The translations under genes and the position numbers were made by a program. The notes beneath the pieces were generated by a model. That model made no database searches. It was not told where the DNA came from and saw nothing but the letters and a program-made list of their open reading frames with translations. DNA of 64,000 nt from Chryseosolibacter histidinae (lineage in GTDB: Bacteria; Bacteroidota; Bacteroidia; Cytophagales; Cyclobacteriaceae), in contig NZ_JAHESF010000026.1 in NCBI RefSeq assembly GCF_018598225.1, forward strand, positions 33,927 to 97,926, given 5' to 3'. Shown in pieces: positions 61,419-64,000 of the stretch (position 1 is the first letter of the stretch; every line of letters starts with the position of its first letter).

Positions 61419-62092
61419 TCTTTATCAGTTTTGTAGGAATCTGCCAACGCTTTCAATTGCAGTGCATCTTCCACCGTTTCAATTTTTTTATAGATCATGT
61501 CTATGTTCTTCCTGATCCACGCATCCGAAAAATCAACAAAGCAGATCGGTTTCAAAATGTTGATGACCTCCTCCGTAAAACGAAAACGGATCAGCCTGGC
61601 CGGGTTCCCGCCCACAATAGCGTAAGGGGGAACATCTTTGGTAACAAGAGCGCCTGCGGCGACAATGGCGCCCTTGCCTATTCTGACACCCGAAAAGATC
61701 CGTGCGCCTGTGCCGATCCACACCTCGTCTTCAACCACAACGGGCCCGTTACTGATCGCATCGATCGGCCCTCGTTTTATTAGTTTGGAATAAAAGGGAA
61801 AAGTAGTGGCCGTGTTGATCTGGTGGTTTACGCCCAGGAAAAAAGTTACGTCCGGCGCAATGGAAACATAATTGCCGATCACAAGCTTTTCTTTCTCCGT
61901 AACGTATAAGCTTTGAACCGTGATGGTTCCGTAAGTGCCCTTTCCTACCTGCACTACCTCCATCGGAAAAAACCTGTCGCCAACTTTGGTCTCGTTGTGC
62001 GGGTTTCTGCTGCGCCATTGTTTTTCAAAGCTCCTTCTTTCAAAAAAACGGACGAGCGCACGAAGCACCGGTATTTTACGAATCAAGCTCAT
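61415..62092 (-). CDS. Hexapeptide-repeat acyltransferase (CatB/VatD-like)
   Basis: This 225-residue protein has left-handed beta-helix hexads: SIAPDVTFFLGVNHQINTATTFPF, VVVEDEVWIGTGARIFSGVRIGKGAIVAAGALVTKDVPPYAIVGGNPARLIRFRF (abbreviated by pieces here). The ending VGGNPARLIRFRF is typical of xenobiotic/sugar O-acetyltransferases. In a surface polysaccharide cluster it most likely acetylates a sugar. It overlaps the WbsX-like gene by four bases and follows the methyltransferase gene with 6 bases between. Confidence 0.92.
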   Translation of the reverse strand: MSLIRKIPVLRALVRFFERRSFEKQWRSRNPHNETKVGDRFFPMEVVQVGKGTYGTITVQSLYVTEKEKLVIGNYVSIAPDVTFFLGVNHQINTATTFPFYSKLIKRGPIDAISNGPVVVEDEVWIGTGARIFSGVRIGKGAIVAAGALVTKDVPPYAIVGGNPARLIRFRFTEEVINILKPICFVDFSDAWIRKNIDMIYKKIETVEDALQLKALADSYKTDKE

Positions 62093-62098
62093 CGATCG

Positions 62099-62986
62099 TT
62101 AATTCTTACAACGTATTACGCCTTTGCTCAGCTTTTTGCCCCAATACATCAGGCCTTCTGAAAACTCTGTCGCATAGCCCAGGCGTTTCATAAGACTCTC
62201 CATGTATTCCGGATCGCCTTTGCGGTGATAGGTGCAGATGGCGAGCTGAATATTTTTACCCGTGGCCAGTGTGTTCTTCGCGCCCTCCAGTGCCATTCGT
62301 TCGGCACCCTCGATATCCATTTTTATAAACAGGTCCCGCTTCTCTTCGCCAGCCAAAAACGCGTCGATCGTTACAAAGTCGCCTTCGGATTTATCACCTA
62401 CATATTTTTTAACAAAAGTAACCTTGTGAGCCCATTTGGCAAAGGTAGCGTGAAGGGGTTTCTGCCAGTGCTCCATGCATTCAAAAAGGATCACCTGCCT
62501 GGTCAGGTCAATGGTGTCGAGCGAAAAGATCGCTTCCGCGGCGCCTACATCGAGCAAGGTCCTGCCCTGTAGCTCGTTGTAAGAGCGAACATAACGATGG
62601 GCCGAACGAATATCCTGTTCGATCAAAAGTGCCCGGTAATCTTTCTGCACTTTTTCAGTTGTATAAAACTCGGGGAAATAAAGTCGCCGGCCATTGTGCA
62701 CCACAAAGGGCAGGTTTTGCGCAGCATCTCGCTCGACCCGGATCTCGAGGTTTTTGTACTCCAGCGAATACGCATACGGATAAGATGTCAATCCATGCTT
62801 CCCCATAAATGCATAGGCGCCGTTCTCATCACTTTCAGGCGTGAGCGATCCAAACCAGTAGGCACGTTTGCTTTTGGCGATAACGTTGAAATTCCGCACA
62901 AAGAAGACCGCTCTCCCCAGGAAGAAATCATAGATGCCTTTTCGCAGCGAATAGGGAAGTAACTTTCTGTATAAGGTAGCCAGCAT
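62099..62986 (-). CDS. FkbM-family methyltransferase
   Basis: This 295-residue protein has a class I methyltransferase core in the second half: LLDVGAAEAIFSLDTID (SAM-binding), VILFECMEHW, and FIKMDIEGAERMALEGAK, the FkbM-type signature. The N-terminal about 120 residues are less conserved. In O-antigen-type clusters such enzymes methylate sugars. It lies just downstream of a flippase gene (38 bases) on the minus strand. Confidence 0.9.
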   Translation of the reverse strand: MLATLYRKLLPYSLRKGIYDFFLGRAVFFVRNFNVIAKSKRAYWFGSLTPESDENGAYAFMGKHGLTSYPYAYSLEYKNLEIRVERDAAQNLPFVVHNGRRLYFPEFYTTEKVQKDYRALLIEQDIRSAHRYVRSYNELQGRTLLDVGAAEAIFSLDTIDLTRQVILFECMEHWQKPLHATFAKWAHKVTFVKKYVGDKSEGDFVTIDAFLAGEEKRDLFIKMDIEGAERMALEGAKNTLATGKNIQLAICTYHRKGDPEYMESLMKRLGYATEFSEGLMYWGKKLSKGVIRCKN

Positions 62987-63024
62987 GAAGATCAGGTTAA
63001 AGTTTGTGCGTCAAAAAGACCGCG

Positions 63025-64000
63025 TCATTTTTTTAAGTTGGACAACCTCAGGTTTTTCAATTCAGTTCTGTACACCACCAACAGCACCACGATGCAAAGC
63101 AGGCAATACGCCAGGTGGCGTAAGTTCTCATAGCCCTGCATCGTTAATTCGGTTACGACGATAACTGACAGCAATATGGCCGGACCGATCAAAACCTTGT
63201 AAGCATTGAATCGAAAATCGAAACGGTTCTTCGAAAGAAAATAAAGCAGAACAATTTCTACTACAATGCTGGCAGCGGTTGTGGCGATCACACCTTTGAT
63301 GCCCATGTGATCGGCTATCAATATAATGCCACCGATCTTCACCGCGGAGATCACGGCATAAATAACAGGGAGCGGTTTGGTGTACTTCAGGATCAGGTAC
63401 GGTAGGCCAAAATACAACCGGATGGACCTGCCGATGTATAAAACAGCGATGTAGGGGATGATGTCCATGGAAAGCTTATAGGCCGGGCGCTGCAGGTAGG
63501 TGCTGAGCCAGTCGATGGCCACGGGCACTACCAAAATAGCACCGCAGACCACCAGCATGATTATGGCTATAAACCCGTTGTAATACCGGTTGATCTCCAG
63601 TGAAGTGCCCTTTGTTCCCTGCGCCGTGATCAGCTTCACCACCCTTGGAACAATAGCGCTGTGAAGGCCATTCATGAACAGCTCGATGCCCACCAGGCAC
63701 TTAATGGCAAAATCATACACACCTACAGAAGCCAGTGTTAGGTAAAACACCATCAGGATCCTGTCGAAATAATTAATGACCCATTGCTGCAATTGATAAA
63801 TGAACGAGTAGAAGTTGAAGCTGAACGACTCGCTCAGCAACCGGGTATCGAAGTGAATACCGAATTCCCTGACAATGCGCACCAGCACCCAGGCGGCAGC
63901 AAACCCCAGGGCAAGCAGGCGGCCGCCCAACGGACCGATGAGGGTTTTAGGGAAAACATGCAACCCCGCGATGGTGAAGAGGACGATGCCCGTAAACAAA
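63025..64000 (-). CDS. Polysaccharide flippase (Wzx-like), 5' end outside window
   Basis: At least 324 residues with about ten hydrophobic helices (e.g. FLTLASVGVYDFAIKCLVGIELFM, LPYLILKYTKPLPVIYAVISAVKIGGIILIA). The region up to the edge opens with no good ATG, so the start lies beyond 64000. The pattern fits MATE/MVF-fold exporters of lipid-linked oligosaccharides. Position upstream of methyltransferase, acetyltransferase and WbsX-like genes supports a role in surface polysaccharide export. Confidence 0.88.
   Translation of the reverse strand, partial: LFTGIVLFTIAGLHVFPKTLIGPLGGRLLALGFAAAWVLVRIVREFGIHFDTRLLSESFSFNFYSFIYQLQQWVINYFDRILMVFYLTLASVGVYDFAIKCLVGIELFMNGLHSAIVPRVVKLITAQGTKGTSLEINRYYNGFIAIIMLVVCGAILVVPVAIDWLSTYLQRPAYKLSMDIIPYIAVLYIGRSIRLYFGLPYLILKYTKPLPVIYAVISAVKIGGIILIADHMGIKGVIATTAASIVVEIVLLYFLSKNRFDFRFNAYKVLIGPAILLSVIVVTELTMQGYENLRHLAYCLLCIVVLLVVYRTELKNLRLSNLKK

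Noticed and set aside
1..64000. CRISPR arrays, tRNA, rRNA, insertion sequences, prophage
   Set aside because: I found no regular direct repeats with spacers, no cloverleaf-like sequence, no transposase or integrase motifs, and no phage structural genes.

Overview
This window reads as chromosomal DNA of a member of the Bacteroidota, most likely a Cytophagales-type soil or freshwater organism. The support is indirect. It has many Sec-exported proteins ending their signal peptides in A-Q, a TamL-type lipoprotein assembly factor, PorT-like and DUF4136 proteins, few Shine-Dalgarno sites, a TANNTTTG-type promoter, and AraC regulators fused to membrane domains. I see no rRNA, tRNA, insertion sequence, phage or CRISPR. 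Base composition looks roughly even and similar throughout.

Region by region. 1-1.5 kb: a UvrA-family ATPase without the UvrB-binding insert, cut by the window edge. 1.7-5.4 kb: a three-gene molybdenum hydroxylase operon (2Fe-2S, FAD and molybdopterin subunits). 6-10.8 kb: a lone receiver protein, an M28 peptidase, a TPR-like protein, and a sensor kinase/OmpR regulator pair divergent from a small cysteine-rich secreted protein. 11-14.8 kb: an RND efflux pump without its usual fusion protein or outer-membrane channel. 14.9-27.3 kb: an envelope island of outer-membrane barrels around a membrane-anchored sigma-54 activator, a DcaP-like porin, a DUF2490 protein, a DUF4136 lipoprotein, an aspartase with an export signal, a type II asparaginase and an OprP-like porin. 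27.3-34 kb: small secreted proteins and three unusual regulators, one TolB-like and two membrane AraC types. 34-36 kb: a receiver/histidine kinase pair. 35.8-44.8 kb: barrels, two DUF4136 lipoproteins, an OmpA lipoprotein, a BamA-like barrel and TamL. 45-50 kb: an ornithine cyclodeaminase-like enzyme, then a duplicated cluster of receivers and roughly 100-residue proteins, one copy broken, around a small HTH gene flanked by three copies of one palindrome. 50-53 kb: a DNA ligase, a truncated globin and a collagen-like lipoprotein. 53-64 kb: a housekeeping and cell-surface block with AnsA, TatD, diacylglycerol kinase, glycosyltransferases, polysaccharide deacetylase, SpoIIE phosphatase, RuvC, and the end of an O-antigen-type cluster with a flippase cut by the right edge.

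How the genes may work together. The 16-27 kb island looks like a system for taking up and breaking down asparagine and aspartate at the cell surface: asparaginase and aspartase both carry signal peptides, porins lie on both sides, and a sigma-54 activator sits at the head. A second theme is repeated pairing of a DUF4136 lipoprotein with a small beta-barrel, seen three times. A third is expansion of sensory and regulatory genes, including receivers without obvious partners and membrane-bound AraC regulators beside small helical secreted proteins. Short intergenic repeats are scattered from 36 kb on, and one copy appears to lie inside the polysaccharide deacetylase reading frame.
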